Source of the DNA: Sideroxydans lithotrophicus
GTDB taxonomy: Bacteria > Pseudomonadota > Gammaproteobacteria > Burkholderiales > Gallionellaceae
DNA: 64,000 bases
Assembly (NCBI GenBank): GCA_020723185.1
Contig: DYJI01000003.1
Coordinates: 1-64,000 of the forward strand
Reading direction: 5' to 3'
Made by a program: the position numbers and the translations under genes. The notes beneath the pieces were generated by a model. The model searched no databases. It worked only from the letters and a program-made list of their open reading frames with translations, and was not told the DNA's origin. Shown here in pieces: positions 37,103-46,230 of the stretch (within the stretch, counting starts at the first letter, position 1; every line of letters starts with the position of its first letter).

Positions 37103-38632
37103 GTGGTTTTGGGGCTATTTGGCAAGAAATCGGATCATCCGCTGGCGGATATGAAGTCCGCGCAGGCGCTGCTGGATGACATTCCCAAGCACGATTCGAT
37201 CAAGGCGCTGCAGGAACTGGCCGACTGGGTCGAGGCCATCAGCGAGCAGGCGGACGGTTTGAAACTCGACCATCACTGGGCGGTGTTGCGGCTGTACGAT
37301 CAGGCCGCGCAGGGGCACGTGCGCAAGTTGCTGCACGATTATTTCACCCTGCAGAAACTGTCGCAGTTCCAGGAGAATCGTCTGTGGACGCTGCTGGATG
37401 CCTACTACACTCAAAGTGACCGCGCGCACTTCGATGTGCTGCAGCGTTATCGCGACAATGCCAAGGGGGCTTCGGCCCTGAAGCCTGACCTGCCTTTGCT
37501 GTGTACGCGCGGCATCGGGGCCATCGGCGGTCTGCTCAAGATGGCTGCTGCACGGTATGCGATGGTCGACCCGGCCTTGTGGCGGCGTCTGGCAGCCTAC
37601 TATCAGTTGGCTGAGACACAGGGTTTCTCCAGCGAAAACGTCACCGTCTATCCCGGCTGCAATCTGAGCACCAACGAGGCCTTTGCCGTGCTGATGCTGT
37701 GGTACGGCTGCAGTGCCGGCAACCTCAATCCTGTGCAGGAGCATATCGCCGAGCGCCTGTTCGCGGCATTGGGCAAGGGGGTGCAGGTGTTCAACGCATA
37801 CAACGGCACGGCCTTGTTCGTGTTCGACATGGCGCAACCGACACCGCCCATGCGCGCCACGGCGGAAGGCACCATCCATCCCGCCCTGCGCTACATCGTA
37901 GCCGACGATATGCGCCAGATGCTGGATAACATGATCAAGACGCTGGACAAGGGCATCCTGCCGGACGGTTTGAATCTGTACGGTGCCAAGTTCGAAGCCG
38001 ACCTGGTGAAGGATATCGCGGCCAAGCTGATGCAGAGCCTGACGCTGCCACCGCCCACGCGCCGCACGCCGCGCCGCAAGATCAATGTCAGTCTCAAGGT
38101 CGCCAACGGTTTCCTCAAGATGCTGGAACACAGTGATGTGGGCTTGAATTTCGGTACCGAGGAGAGCGAGACATGGGACATCGAGGACATCAGTGCCACC
38201 GGCTTCCGCAGCGTGGTGCAATCTTCGCGGGTCGACGGTATCAAGATTGGCTCACTGGTCGGCAGCAAGCCCGAAAGCGTCAGCCACTGGGGGGCAGGTG
38301 TGGTGCGCCGTCTGAGCCGCGACCACGACGGGGCATTGCACATCGGGGTCGAAGTGTTGAGTCCGCGCGTGGTCGGCGTGCCCTTGCAGGATCGTGCAGT
38401 GAGGGGGCCGGAAGGCGGACAACTCGGCCTCTATCTGAACCGGCCGACCGACACCAGCGGCGAGGCGTGGCTGTTGATGAAGCAGGATACTTTCACGCCG
38501 CAGCGCAGTCTGAATATGGAACTGGATGACAAGCAGTACCTTTTGTTGCCGCTGACGCTGGTCGAGCGCGGCGACGACTATGACCTAGCGCGTTACCGCA
38601 TGATGGAACAGGATTCCGCCAGCGAGGTTTAA
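37103..38632 (+). CDS. protein of unknown function with C-terminal PilZ-like domain
   Basis: The 509-residue soluble protein has a helical N-terminal two thirds without a recognised fold and a C-terminal region (about 335-450) resembling PilZ. That region has a basic RRTPRRKINVSLKV stretch followed by DIEDISATGFRSVV, a variant of the D/N-x-S-x2-G motif, so c-di-GMP binding is possible but the match is imperfect. The GTG at 37103 with GGGGAGG upstream is preferred over an upstream GTG at 37055. It ends in a 4-base overlap with the convergent esterase. Confidence 0.65.
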   Translation: MVLGLFGKKSDHPLADMKSAQALLDDIPKHDSIKALQELADWVEAISEQADGLKLDHHWAVLRLYDQAAQGHVRKLLHDYFTLQKLSQFQENRLWTLLDAYYTQSDRAHFDVLQRYRDNAKGASALKPDLPLLCTRGIGAIGGLLKMAAARYAMVDPALWRRLAAYYQLAETQGFSSENVTVYPGCNLSTNEAFAVLMLWYGCSAGNLNPVQEHIAERLFAALGKGVQVFNAYNGTALFVFDMAQPTPPMRATAEGTIHPALRYIVADDMRQMLDNMIKTLDKGILPDGLNLYGAKFEADLVKDIAAKLMQSLTLPPPTRRTPRRKINVSLKVANGFLKMLEHSDVGLNFGTEESETWDIEDISATGFRSVVQSSRVDGIKIGSLVGSKPESVSHWGAGVVRRLSRDHDGALHIGVEVLSPRVVGVPLQDRAVRGPEGGQLGLYLNRPTDTSGEAWLLMKQDTFTPQRSLNMELDDKQYLLLPLTLVERGDDYDLARYRMMEQDSASEV

Positions 38633-39324
38633 GCGGCAACAGTCATGCGCTGGCCGAGCCAGCCGGAGATGTCGTCGATCTCCTCCATGCATACGGAATG
38701 CGGCATGTCGTATTCATGCCAGTCCACTACGCAGCCAGCATCCTGCAGCAATTTCAGAGAGTGCGTCCCCAGCACATAGGGTACCACCGGGTCCTGGCGG
38801 CCATGCGCCATGAACAACGGGGTGTGCAATCCGGCCTGGCTGGCTTCCGCCTGCAGCGTGTCCGCCAAAGGCAGATAAGTGGACAAGGCCAGTATCCCGC
38901 CCAGCCCCGCTCGTCTGCGCAATCCGCATTGCAGCGCGATGGCACCTCCCTGCGAGAATCCCGCGAGAAAAACATTGGTAGCCGGGATGCCGCGCGCAAC
39001 CTCGCGTTCGATGAACGCGTCGATCGCCTGCTGCGAAGCGCGGATGCCCGTCGCATCCTGCATGGAGGTGTCGTCGGTGCGGTTCCAGCTCGACGCATCG
39101 GCGTTGGGGATGTCATACCAGGCCGGCATCACGAAACCGCCGTTGAGCGTGACCGGTATCTGCGGTGCGTGCGGAAAGATATGGCGTACCGCCTGCGGCA
39201 GTTGCAAGGCTTCCGCCACCGGTACGAAATCGTCGCCACTCGCACCCAGGCCGTGCAGCCAGATCATGCTGTAGCGGGGATTGTGTCCGCTGTCGAAAGC
39301 GATGTGGCGTAACAGGGTACTCAT
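38629..39324 (-). CDS. carboxylesterase / phospholipase of the alpha/beta-hydrolase family
   Basis: The 231-residue hydrolase has WLHGLGASGDDF (oxyanion loop), GFSQGG with Ser124, Asp178 in HGRQDPVVP and His209 in MPHS, a complete triad of the carboxylesterase-2 family (EstB, lysophospholipase-like). No signal peptide. Its ATG overlaps the stop of a small frame created by a duplication of the darP 3' end, so it is coupled to the darP transcript. The natural substrate is unknown. Confidence 0.9.
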   Translation of the reverse strand: MSTLLRHIAFDSGHNPRYSMIWLHGLGASGDDFVPVAEALQLPQAVRHIFPHAPQIPVTLNGGFVMPAWYDIPNADASSWNRTDDTSMQDATGIRASQQAIDAFIEREVARGIPATNVFLAGFSQGGAIALQCGLRRRAGLGGILALSTYLPLADTLQAEASQAGLHTPLFMAHGRQDPVVPYVLGTHSLKLLQDAGCVVDWHEYDMPHSVCMEEIDDISGWLGQRMTVAA

Positions 39325-39380
39325 GGTTGAGGGATGATCTCGCGCAACAACTGGAATATCTCGCAGTAGGCTTTGGGTGG
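39321..39380 (-). repeat. duplicated darP 3' end, copy 1
   Basis: The 60 bases match 39458-39517 with two substitutions (offset 137 bases). This copy sits directly before the esterase start and no longer belongs to darP. Confidence 0.95.
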
Positions 39381-39461
39381 GGCGACCCGGACACGGCAGG
39401 GCGTAGCCCTCAGGTGCGGGTAGGGGCGCCAGCCGCCCGAACGATGCTTGTCGAGTTTCAT
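39321..39461 (-). CDS. 46-residue frame between darP and the esterase gene (possible new small gene)
   Basis: The ATG at 39461 overlaps the darP stop (ATGA) and the TGA at 39321 overlaps the esterase start (ATGA). The first 27 or so residues are basic and Arg/Pro-rich with no recognised match; the last 17 repeat the DarP C-terminus (KAYCEIFQLLREIIPQP, one change). The frame exists because of the duplication. It could be a translated coupling bridge rather than a functional protein. No codon-bias or conservation evidence is available. Confidence 0.35.
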   Translation of the reverse strand: MKLDKHRSGGWRPYPHLRATPCRVRVAPPKAYCEIFQLLREIIPQP

Positions 39462-39517
39462 GGTTGAGGGATGATCTCGCGCAACAACTGGAATATCTCG
39501 CGGTAGGCTTTGGGCGG
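39458..39517 (-). repeat. duplicated darP 3' end, copy 2 (the one inside darP)
   Basis: This is the genuine 3' end of darP. It is matched by 39321-39380 at 58 of 60 positions, and the 77 bases between the copies have no duplicate here. Confidence 0.95.
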
Positions 39518-39973
39518 CTTGTTCAGCTCTTTTTCTTTGAGCGCGTTGCGGATCAGCGTGCGTAGCCGCTGCACATCCGCTTCCGGATGTTCGCTCAGGA
39601 ATTCGGTCAGCGCGTCCGGCTCCTCCAGCATGCGGTCGCGCCAGGCTTCCACCTGATGCAGCCACGCCGTATGCTGGCGCGAATTGCCGCTCCAGATCTC
39701 CATCTTGGCCAGGATGGGGGCGGTGTCCACGTCGCGCATCAGTTTTCCGATGTACTGCAGCTGGCGTTTCTGCGCACCGAACTTGCTGATGCGCTTGTAT
39801 TCCACCAAGGCCTCGAACAGGCTCTCCGGCAGGTCGAGTTCGCGCCACTTCTCCTTGGAAAGTTCGGTCAGCTCCTTGCCCAGATCGCGCAGGTCGTGCA
39901 TCTGTTTCTTGATCTTGGTCTTGCTGGGCGGGAGTTCTTCCAGTGACTCGTCGTGGGTGTCGTGCGGTTTCAT
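39458..39973 (-). CDS. darP: ribosome-associated protein DarP (YjgA/DUF615)
   Basis: The 171-residue, highly charged helical protein has KSKEKWRELDLPESLFEAL-like spacing, KFGAQKRQLQYIGKLMR and QHTAWLHQVEAWRDRM, all DUF615 marks. DarP assists late assembly of the 50S subunit. It is divergent from pmbA with 71 bases between starts, a pairing (yjgA-pmbA) conserved across proteobacteria. Its 3' end is locally duplicated downstream. Confidence 0.92.
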   Translation of the reverse strand: MKPHDTHDESLEELPPSKTKIKKQMHDLRDLGKELTELSKEKWRELDLPESLFEALVEYKRISKFGAQKRQLQYIGKLMRDVDTAPILAKMEIWSGNSRQHTAWLHQVEAWRDRMLEEPDALTEFLSEHPEADVQRLRTLIRNALKEKELNKPPKAYREIFQLLREIIPQP

Positions 39974-40044
39974 CGTGGGTGTCGTTCCAGGTCGGTATGT
40001 TGTTATGATAGCGCCCCTGCTGCTTGCTCCCGACTGAAAATTTT

Positions 40045-41391
40045 ATGCGCGTCCCCGTAAATTCCGCCCGCCCGTCACTGGATGACCTGCGCCAACTGGC
40101 AGCCGATATCGTCGCCTACGCCCGCAAGAAAGGCGCATCGGACTGTGTGGCCGAAGTGTCGGAAGGCGACGGGCACGCCGTCAGTGTGCGCCAAGGCGAG
40201 ATAGAGACCATCGAGTACAACCGCGACAAAGGGTTGAGCGTGACGGTGTATCTCGGTCAGCGGCGCGGCAATGCCAGCACCTCGGATTTCTCCACGCCGG
40301 CGGTACACGACACGGTGGATGCCGCGCTCAATATCGCGCGCTTCACCGCCGAGGACGATTGCGCGGGGCTGCCCGATGCCGACCAGCTGGCTTTCGAATA
40401 TCAGGACCTTGACCTGTTCCATCCTTGGGGCATCGATGTCGATCAGGCGGTAGAGCTGGCGCGCGAATGCGAGCAGGCCGCCTTCACGGCGGACAGGCGC
40501 ATCGTCAATTCCGAGGGTGCCAGCATCAATGCCAACCAGGGCTGTTTCGTACAGGCCAACAGCCGCGGCTTCAGCGGCGGCTATGCGTCGTCGCGGCACA
40601 GCGTGAGCTGCTCGGTGATCGCCGGAAAAGGCGACGGCATGCAGCGCGACTACTGGTACAGCGTGGCGCGCAACGCGGCCGAGATCCTCAAGGTGGAAGA
40701 GGTCGGGCGCATCGCCGCCGAACGCACCGTGCGCCGCCTGAAGGCGCGCAGATTGTCCACCATGCAATGTCCGGTGCTGTTCGAGGCGCCGGTGGCCGCC
40801 AGCCTGTTCGGCCACTTCGTGCAGGCGGTGAGCGGCGGTGCGCTCTATCGAAAATCATCCTTCCTGCTCGACCATCTGGGCAAGCCGGTGTTCTCCGATA
40901 TCGTGCGCATCGATGACGTGCCGGACATCGAGCGCGGCCTCGCCAGCAGCCCGTTCGACAACGAGGGGGTGCGCACGCGTCGCCGCACCATCGTCGAAGA
41001 CGGTGTGCTGAACGGTTATTTTCTGGGCAGCTACAGTGCGCGCAAGCTTGGCATGCAGACCACCGGCAATGCGGGCGGCACGCACAATCTGCTCATCCAT
41101 CCTGGGGAGCAGGACTTTGCCGGGCTGCTGCGTACCATGCAACGCGGGCTGGTGGTGACCGAGTTGCTGGGGCATGGCGTCAATCCGGTGACGGGCGATT
41201 ACTCACGCGGCGCGGCGGGTTTCTGGGTGGAGGACGGCGAGATACGCTACCCGGTGGAAGAGATCACCATCGCGGGTAACCTGAAGGAGATGTATCGCGA
41301 TATCGTCGCCATCGGCAACGATGTGCTGGTGCAGGGCTCGCGCCAGTGCGGTTCGGTGTTGCTCGGACGCATGTCGGTCGCGGGGCAGTGA
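40045..41391 (+). CDS. pmbA: metalloprotease-related protein PmbA/TldE
   Basis: The 448-residue protein is the TldE half of the TldD/TldE protease pair, which processes modified peptides and antitoxins. It has GLSVTVYLGQRRGNASTSD, NSEGASINA and the C-terminal TGNAGGTHNLLI and GVNPVTGDYSRGAAGFWVEDG. TldE lacks the catalytic HExxxH, which sits in TldD, not in this window. The ATG at 40045 was chosen over an upstream TTG. A TATGAT (40004-40009) could be its -10 box. Confidence 0.94.
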   Translation: MRVPVNSARPSLDDLRQLAADIVAYARKKGASDCVAEVSEGDGHAVSVRQGEIETIEYNRDKGLSVTVYLGQRRGNASTSDFSTPAVHDTVDAALNIARFTAEDDCAGLPDADQLAFEYQDLDLFHPWGIDVDQAVELARECEQAAFTADRRIVNSEGASINANQGCFVQANSRGFSGGYASSRHSVSCSVIAGKGDGMQRDYWYSVARNAAEILKVEEVGRIAAERTVRRLKARRLSTMQCPVLFEAPVAASLFGHFVQAVSGGALYRKSSFLLDHLGKPVFSDIVRIDDVPDIERGLASSPFDNEGVRTRRRTIVEDGVLNGYFLGSYSARKLGMQTTGNAGGTHNLLIHPGEQDFAGLLRTMQRGLVVTELLGHGVNPVTGDYSRGAAGFWVEDGEIRYPVEEITIAGNLKEMYRDIVAIGNDVLVQGSRQCGSVLLGRMSVAGQ

Positions 41392-41411
41392 ACATCATGG
41401 AGGGGAGCGCA

Positions 41412-42689
41412 ATGAAAAAGGTTCTGTTGGGCGCATGCGCGCTGTTCTGGCTGCAATTCGCGTGGGCGGAAGCGCCGATGCCGGGGCCGGACGATGTGAC
41501 CATCGAGGTGCGCAGCGGCGATACGCTGGGCGATCTGGCGCGCGCGCAACTCGATCTGCCCATGCGCTGGCGTGATGTGGCGAACTACAACCTGTTGCCC
41601 GATCCGAACCTGATCGAACCCGGCCAGCAATTGCGTATCAAGCGCGTCTGGTTGAAGGCTCGTGCGGGCAGCATGAAAGTCGAGGCGGTGACGGGCGAGG
41701 CAACGGCGAATGGCAAAGTGCTGAAAGCGGGGGACACGATCCCCTCCGGTGCGCGTGTGGTGACCGCGCAGGGCGGTGCCTTGCACCTGCGCATGCCCGA
41801 CACTTCGCTCGTGAACATGCTGGAGCGCAGTGAGATCAAGGTGGAGAGGCTGGAACAGCGTGGCGACGGCGTGCTTGCAGCGTTGTTGCGCCTGGTGACC
41901 GGACAGATCGATACGTTCAAGGCCAAGCATGAGGACGGCATGGCCGATCTCGCCGTTGCAGGGAGCAATGCCACCATTGGTATCCGCGGCACGCACTTCC
42001 GTGTGCGGCAGGACGGCGTGGTCACGTTCACCGAAGTGGAAGAAGGCTCTGTCTCTTTCGATGCCACCCAGACGCCGCTGGTGCTGGCGCTGAATGCACG
42101 CGAAGGTTCGGTGGCCAACGGGCGTGACGCGGCGCAGGTGATCCCGCTGCTGCCCGAGCCGGTCTATCCGGAACTGCCGGCCGTGTTCGACATGCCCTAT
42201 ATCGAATGGACGATGGGGGAATTGCCTGGCGCGCAGCGCTATGTTGGCGAACTGGCGCAGAACGAGGCTTTCTCCGACCGACTGGTCTCGGTGCGCAGCG
42301 ACGGGAAGGTCGTAAGACTGAACGAACTGCCGAACGGCCGTTACTGGTTGAAACTGCGCGCGGTGGATCGCCACGGTCTGCAGGGCATGGAGGGCAAGGT
42401 CAGTTTCGAGGTCAATGTGCCCCCGCGCAAGTTCGCCATGACCAAGGTCTATGTGACCGGCAAGCAACTGCAACTGCGCTGGGTCGGGCGCAAGCAGAGC
42501 GTGAGCTATCAGGTGCAGGTCGCGCCGCGCCAGGATTTCCAGCATCTGCTGCTGGACGCGAAGACGGCGGACAACTGGATCGACATGCCGCGCCCGCAGC
42601 CCGGCCGCTATTTCCTGCGCGTGCGCCAGATATTCGCCGGCGGGCAGGCAGGTGCTTGGGATGTGCCGATGATGTTCGACGCCCCCTGA
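41412..42689 (+). CDS. secreted LysM and FecR domain protein
   Basis: The 425-residue protein has a signal peptide (1-20, ending FAWA), a LysM-type domain (about 30-80, with VRSGDTLGDLARAQL...NLIEPGQQL), a FecR domain (about 90-215, with SNATIGIRGTHFRV), and a C-terminal half with two beta-rich modules (GRYWLKLRAVD and GRYFLRVRQI). LysM suggests peptidoglycan binding. No sigma or anti-sigma gene is adjacent, unlike true FecR. It follows pmbA by 20 bases and ends at a terminator. Confidence 0.87.
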   Translation: MKKVLLGACALFWLQFAWAEAPMPGPDDVTIEVRSGDTLGDLARAQLDLPMRWRDVANYNLLPDPNLIEPGQQLRIKRVWLKARAGSMKVEAVTGEATANGKVLKAGDTIPSGARVVTAQGGALHLRMPDTSLVNMLERSEIKVERLEQRGDGVLAALLRLVTGQIDTFKAKHEDGMADLAVAGSNATIGIRGTHFRVRQDGVVTFTEVEEGSVSFDATQTPLVLALNAREGSVANGRDAAQVIPLLPEPVYPELPAVFDMPYIEWTMGELPGAQRYVGELAQNEAFSDRLVSVRSDGKVVRLNELPNGRYWLKLRAVDRHGLQGMEGKVSFEVNVPPRKFAMTKVYVTGKQLQLRWVGRKQSVSYQVQVAPRQDFQHLLLDAKTADNWIDMPRPQPGRYFLRVRQIFAGGQAGAWDVPMMFDAP

Positions 42690-42710
42690 GCCGCCGATGC
42701 ACCCCAGCAG

Positions 42711-42735
42711 ACGCCGCCCTGATGGGCGGCGTTTT
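42711..42735 (+). terminator. rho-independent terminator after the LysM-FecR gene
   Basis: ACGCCGCCC and GGGCGGCGT form a nine-base stem with a TGAT loop followed by TTTT, 21 bases after the stop codon. Confidence 0.9.
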
Positions 42736-42797
42736 GGTTTCCGGGCGTGATAAAATGCGCGCCTTTCTCAAACTCCCTTAATTTTGGAAGGCTATCC

Positions 42798-44045
42798 ATG
42801 TTCTCGCGCAAAAACACCCTCGCCGTCGTCGATCCCGATCTGTGGGATGCGATCCAGAAAGAAACCGCCCGTCAGGAAGAGCACATCGAGCTGATCGCGT
42901 CGGAAAACTACACCAGCCCGGCGGTGATGGAAGCGCAGGGCAGTCAGCTAACCAACAAGTACGCCGAGGGCTATCCCGCCAAGCGCTACTACGGCGGTTG
43001 CGAGTACGTGGACATCGCCGAGCAACTGGCGATCGACCGCGCCAAGGCGCTGTTCGGTGCCGAATACGCCAATGTGCAACCGCACTCCGGCTCGCAGGCC
43101 AACCAGGGCGTGTACGTCTCGGTGCTCAAACCCGGCGACACCATCCTCGGCATGAGCCTGGCGCACGGCGGCCACCTCACCCACGGTGCCACCGTGAACA
43201 TCAGCGGCAAGCTGTACAAGGCAGTGCAGTACGGCCTGAACGACAAGGAAGAGATCGATTACGACGAAGTGCAGCGTCTGGCCAACGAGCACAAGCCGAA
43301 GATGATCGTGGCCGGTGCTTCCGCTTACGCTCTGGTCATCGACTGGAAGCGTTTCCGCCAGATTGCCGATTCCGTCGGCGCCTACCTGTTCGTGGACATG
43401 GCGCACTACGCCGGCCTGATCGCGGCGGGTTGCTACCCCAGCCCGGTCGGCATCGCCGACTTCGTCACCACCACCACCCACAAGACCCTGCGCGGTCCGC
43501 GCGGCGGCCTGATCCTGGCCAAGGCGGAACACGAGAAGGCGCTGAACTCGGCCATCTTCCCGCAGTTGCAGGGCGGTCCGCTGATGCACGTGATCGCCGC
43601 CAAGGCGGTGGCGTTCAAGGAAGCTGCGAGCAAGGAGTTCAAGACATACCAGATGCAGGTGATCGACAACGCGCGCGTGATGGCCAAGGTGCTGACCGAA
43701 CGCGGCGTGCGCATCGTGTCCGGCCGCACCGACAGTCATGTGTTCCTGGTCGACCTGCGCGCCAAGCAGCTGACCGGCAAGGCCGCCGAAGAGGCGCTGG
43801 GTCGTGCGCACATCACCGTCAACAAGAACGCCATCCCGAACGATCCCGAGAAGCCGTTCGTGACTTCAGGCATCCGCATCGGTTCGCCGGCGATGACCAC
43901 GCGCGGCTTCAAGGAGCTGGAAGCCGAGAAGCTGGCCAACCTGATCGCCGACGTGCTGGACGCGCCCAACGACGAAGCGGTGATCGCGCGCGTGGCGGGC
44001 GAGGTGAAGAAGCTGACTTCGGCTTTCCCGGTCTACGGCGCGTAA
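42798..44045 (+). CDS. glyA: serine hydroxymethyltransferase
   Basis: The 415-residue PLP enzyme interconverts serine and glycine with tetrahydrofolate. It starts [16 protein letters not shown] and has [20 protein letters not shown], the PLP-lysine segment [14 protein letters not shown] and the C-terminal [15 protein letters not shown]. The ATG at 42798 follows GGAAGG. A TAAAAT at 42751 may be part of its promoter. nrdR follows 20 bases later, a conserved glyA-nrdR-ribD order. Confidence 0.97.
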   Translation: MFSRKNTLAVVDPDLWDAIQKETARQEEHIELIASENYTSPAVMEAQGSQLTNKYAEGYPAKRYYGGCEYVDIAEQLAIDRAKALFGAEYANVQPHSGSQANQGVYVSVLKPGDTILGMSLAHGGHLTHGATVNISGKLYKAVQYGLNDKEEIDYDEVQRLANEHKPKMIVAGASAYALVIDWKRFRQIADSVGAYLFVDMAHYAGLIAAGCYPSPVGIADFVTTTTHKTLRGPRGGLILAKAEHEKALNSAIFPQLQGGPLMHVIAAKAVAFKEAASKEFKTYQMQVIDNARVMAKVLTERGVRIVSGRTDSHVFLVDLRAKQLTGKAAEEALGRAHITVNKNAIPNDPEKPFVTSGIRIGSPAMTTRGFKELEAEKLANLIADVLDAPNDEAVIARVAGEVKKLTSAFPVYGA

Positions 44046-44065
44046 ACCGGGTAGGCGGGTAAACG

Positions 44066-44542
44066 ATGAAATGCCCGTTCTGTAAACACCCCGAGACGCA
44101 GGTCGTCGATACGCGCTTGAGCGAGGAGGGCGACAGCATCCGCCGCCGTCGCCGCTGCCTGTCGTGCGACAAGCGTTTCACCACGCACGAGATGGTGGAG
44201 CTGCGCATGCCGCAGGTGGTGAAGCAGAACGGCATGCGTAGCGAGTTCGATGATGAACGCCTGCGTAACAGTTTCACACGGGCCTTGCACAAGCGGCCGG
44301 TGCCGACCGATCTGGTGGAAGCGGCGATCGAGCATGTCACGCAGAAGATATTCGCCTTCGGCGAGCGCGAGATCCCGTCGCGCCAGATCGGCGAGCTGGT
44401 GATGAAGGAGCTGCTCAAGCTGGACAAGGTGGCCTACATCCGTTTCGCCTCGGTGTACAAGAGTTTCCAGGATGTGGATGACTTCACCGATGCGGTGGAT
44501 GCCATGCGCAAACCCTCGCAACGTCGGCGCAAGACCGACTGA
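44066..44542 (+). CDS. nrdR: transcriptional repressor NrdR
   Basis: The 158-residue regulator represses ribonucleotide reductase genes at NrdR boxes. It has the zinc ribbon Cys3, Cys6, Cys31, Cys34 and an ATP-cone (about 45-140, with [20 protein letters not shown]). Length is standard. It leads into ribD with 4 bases between them. Confidence 0.96.
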   Translation: MKCPFCKHPETQVVDTRLSEEGDSIRRRRRCLSCDKRFTTHEMVELRMPQVVKQNGMRSEFDDERLRNSFTRALHKRPVPTDLVEAAIEHVTQKIFAFGEREIPSRQIGELVMKELLKLDKVAYIRFASVYKSFQDVDDFTDAVDAMRKPSQRRRKTD

Positions 44543-44546
44543 AGTG

Positions 44547-45632
44547 ATGCAGGCGACCGACAGCCACTGGATGGCGCGGGCGCTGCAACTGGCGGCGCAG
44601 GGGCTGGACACGACCACGCCCAATCCGCGCGTCGGCTGCGTGCTGGTCAAGGGTGACGGGATCGTCGGTGAAGGTTGGCACAGACGCGCCGGCGAGCCGC
44701 ATGCCGAAGTGCATGCCTTGCGGGCAGCCGGGACTGAAGCACGCGGTGCCACCGTTTATGTGACACTGGAGCCGTGCAGCCACCACGGGCGTACACCGCC
44801 CTGTGCGGATGCCCTGATCGATGCGGGTGTGGCGCGCGTGGTGTGTGCCATGCAGGACCCCAACCCGCAAGTGGCCGGGCAAGGCATCGCCCGTCTGGGT
44901 GCAGCCGGTATCGCAGTCGAATGCGGGCTGATGGAAGCGGCGGCGCGCGAACTGAACATCGGTTTCGTCTCGCGCATGACGCGCGGCAGGTCCTGGGTGC
45001 GCAGCAAGATCGCCGCCAGCCTGGACGGTCGTACCGCGCTGGCGAACGGTACCAGCCAGTGGATCACCGGCGCGGCGGCAAGACAGGATGTGCAGCATTG
45101 GCGGGCACGTTCCTGTGCGGTGCTGACCGGGATCGGCACGGTGCTGGCGGACGATCCGCAGTTGAACGTGCGTATCGATACGGAACGGCAACCGTTGCGT
45201 GTGGTGCTGGATAGCACGCTGCGCATGCCGCCTTCGGCGCGCATGTTGCAAAGCGGCGGTGCTCTCATCTGCACGGCATCGCAGGATGCGGGCAAGCGCG
45301 CCGCATTGGAACGGCAAGGGGCGGAAGTGTTGCTGCTGGCCGATGCGGCAGGGCGGGTCGATCTGGCAGCCGTGCTGCATGAACTGGCACGACGCGGCAT
45401 CAATGAAGTGTTGGTGGAGGCTGGACGCGAGTTGAACGGCGCATTGCTGCAGGCAGGACTGGTGGATGAACTGCTGCTGTATCTGGCACCGCAAATGTTG
45501 GGCGATGCCGCACGCGGCATGGCGGACCTGGGCGAACTGTTGCGGCTGGAACAACGCGTGGAACTGGCTTGGCGCGACGTGCGCCGGGTCGGGGACGATC
45601 TACGAATCACAGCGGAGGTGAAGCATGTTTAG
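44547..45632 (+). CDS. ribD: bifunctional riboflavin deaminase/reductase RibD
   Basis: The 361-residue enzyme has an N-terminal deaminase (zinc motifs HAEVHAL and PCSHHGRTPPC) and a C-terminal reductase (SLDGRTALANGTSQWITG, and NEVLVEAGRELNGALLQAGLVDEL). It carries out steps two and three of riboflavin synthesis. ATG 44547 is used; a GTG three bases upstream is possible. It overlaps ribE by 8 bases. Confidence 0.95.
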   Translation: MQATDSHWMARALQLAAQGLDTTTPNPRVGCVLVKGDGIVGEGWHRRAGEPHAEVHALRAAGTEARGATVYVTLEPCSHHGRTPPCADALIDAGVARVVCAMQDPNPQVAGQGIARLGAAGIAVECGLMEAAARELNIGFVSRMTRGRSWVRSKIAASLDGRTALANGTSQWITGAAARQDVQHWRARSCAVLTGIGTVLADDPQLNVRIDTERQPLRVVLDSTLRMPPSARMLQSGGALICTASQDAGKRAALERQGAEVLLLADAAGRVDLAAVLHELARRGINEVLVEAGRELNGALLQAGLVDELLLYLAPQMLGDAARGMADLGELLRLEQRVELAWRDVRRVGDDLRITAEVKHV

Positions 45633-46230
45633 CGGGATCATTGCAGACGCAGGGATGATAAAGAAGGTGGCTGACCGCGAAGGCGGACTGCGCCTGACGG
45701 TGGCGACCGAGCTGCTGGGGATGGACGATGTGGCGCTGGGCGACAGCATCGCGGTGAACGGCGTGTGTCTGACCGTGGTCGGGATCGACGGCAACGATTT
45801 CACCGTCGATGTCTCGCGCGAGACGCTGGATTGCACCACCGGTCTGGAGCAGCAGGGGGCGCACGTCAATCTGGAAAAAGCGATGCGCCTGTCCGATCGC
45901 ATCGGCGGCCATCTGGTCAGCGGCCATGTGGACGGTGTGGGCGAGGTGGTGGCGTTCAACGACATCGGCGAGAGCTGGCGTCTGGTGGTGCGCGCGCCGC
46001 AGGCATTGTCCAAGTACATCGCGGTGAAAGGCTCCATCACCATCAACGGCGTGAGCCTGACCGTGAACCATGTGTCGGGCAACGAGTTCGAGGTGAACCT
46101 GATCCCGCACACGCTGGAAGTGACGACATTGAACGAGCTGGAAAAAGGTAAGCGCGTGAATCTGGAGATCGATCTGATCGCGCGCTATGTGGAACGCATG
46201 ATGCAGGCAGAGAAAGAACAGAACCCATGA
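45625..46230 (+). CDS. ribE: riboflavin synthase alpha subunit
   Basis: The 201-residue enzyme makes riboflavin from two lumazine molecules. It has two lumazine-binding repeats, each starting like MFSGIIADAG and GHVDGVGEVV, with SIAVNGVCLTVVG and SITINGVSLTVNHV. Length is standard. It overlaps ribB by four bases. Confidence 0.96.
   Translation: MFSGIIADAGMIKKVADREGGLRLTVATELLGMDDVALGDSIAVNGVCLTVVGIDGNDFTVDVSRETLDCTTGLEQQGAHVNLEKAMRLSDRIGGHLVSGHVDGVGEVVAFNDIGESWRLVVRAPQALSKYIAVKGSITINGVSLTVNHVSGNEFEVNLIPHTLEVTTLNELEKGKRVNLEIDLIARYVERMMQAEKEQNP

Noticed and set aside
44046-44546. FMN riboswitch before the riboflavin genes
   Set aside because: The gaps upstream of nrdR and ribD are 20 and 4 bases, far too short for the conserved aptamer of more than 100 bases.
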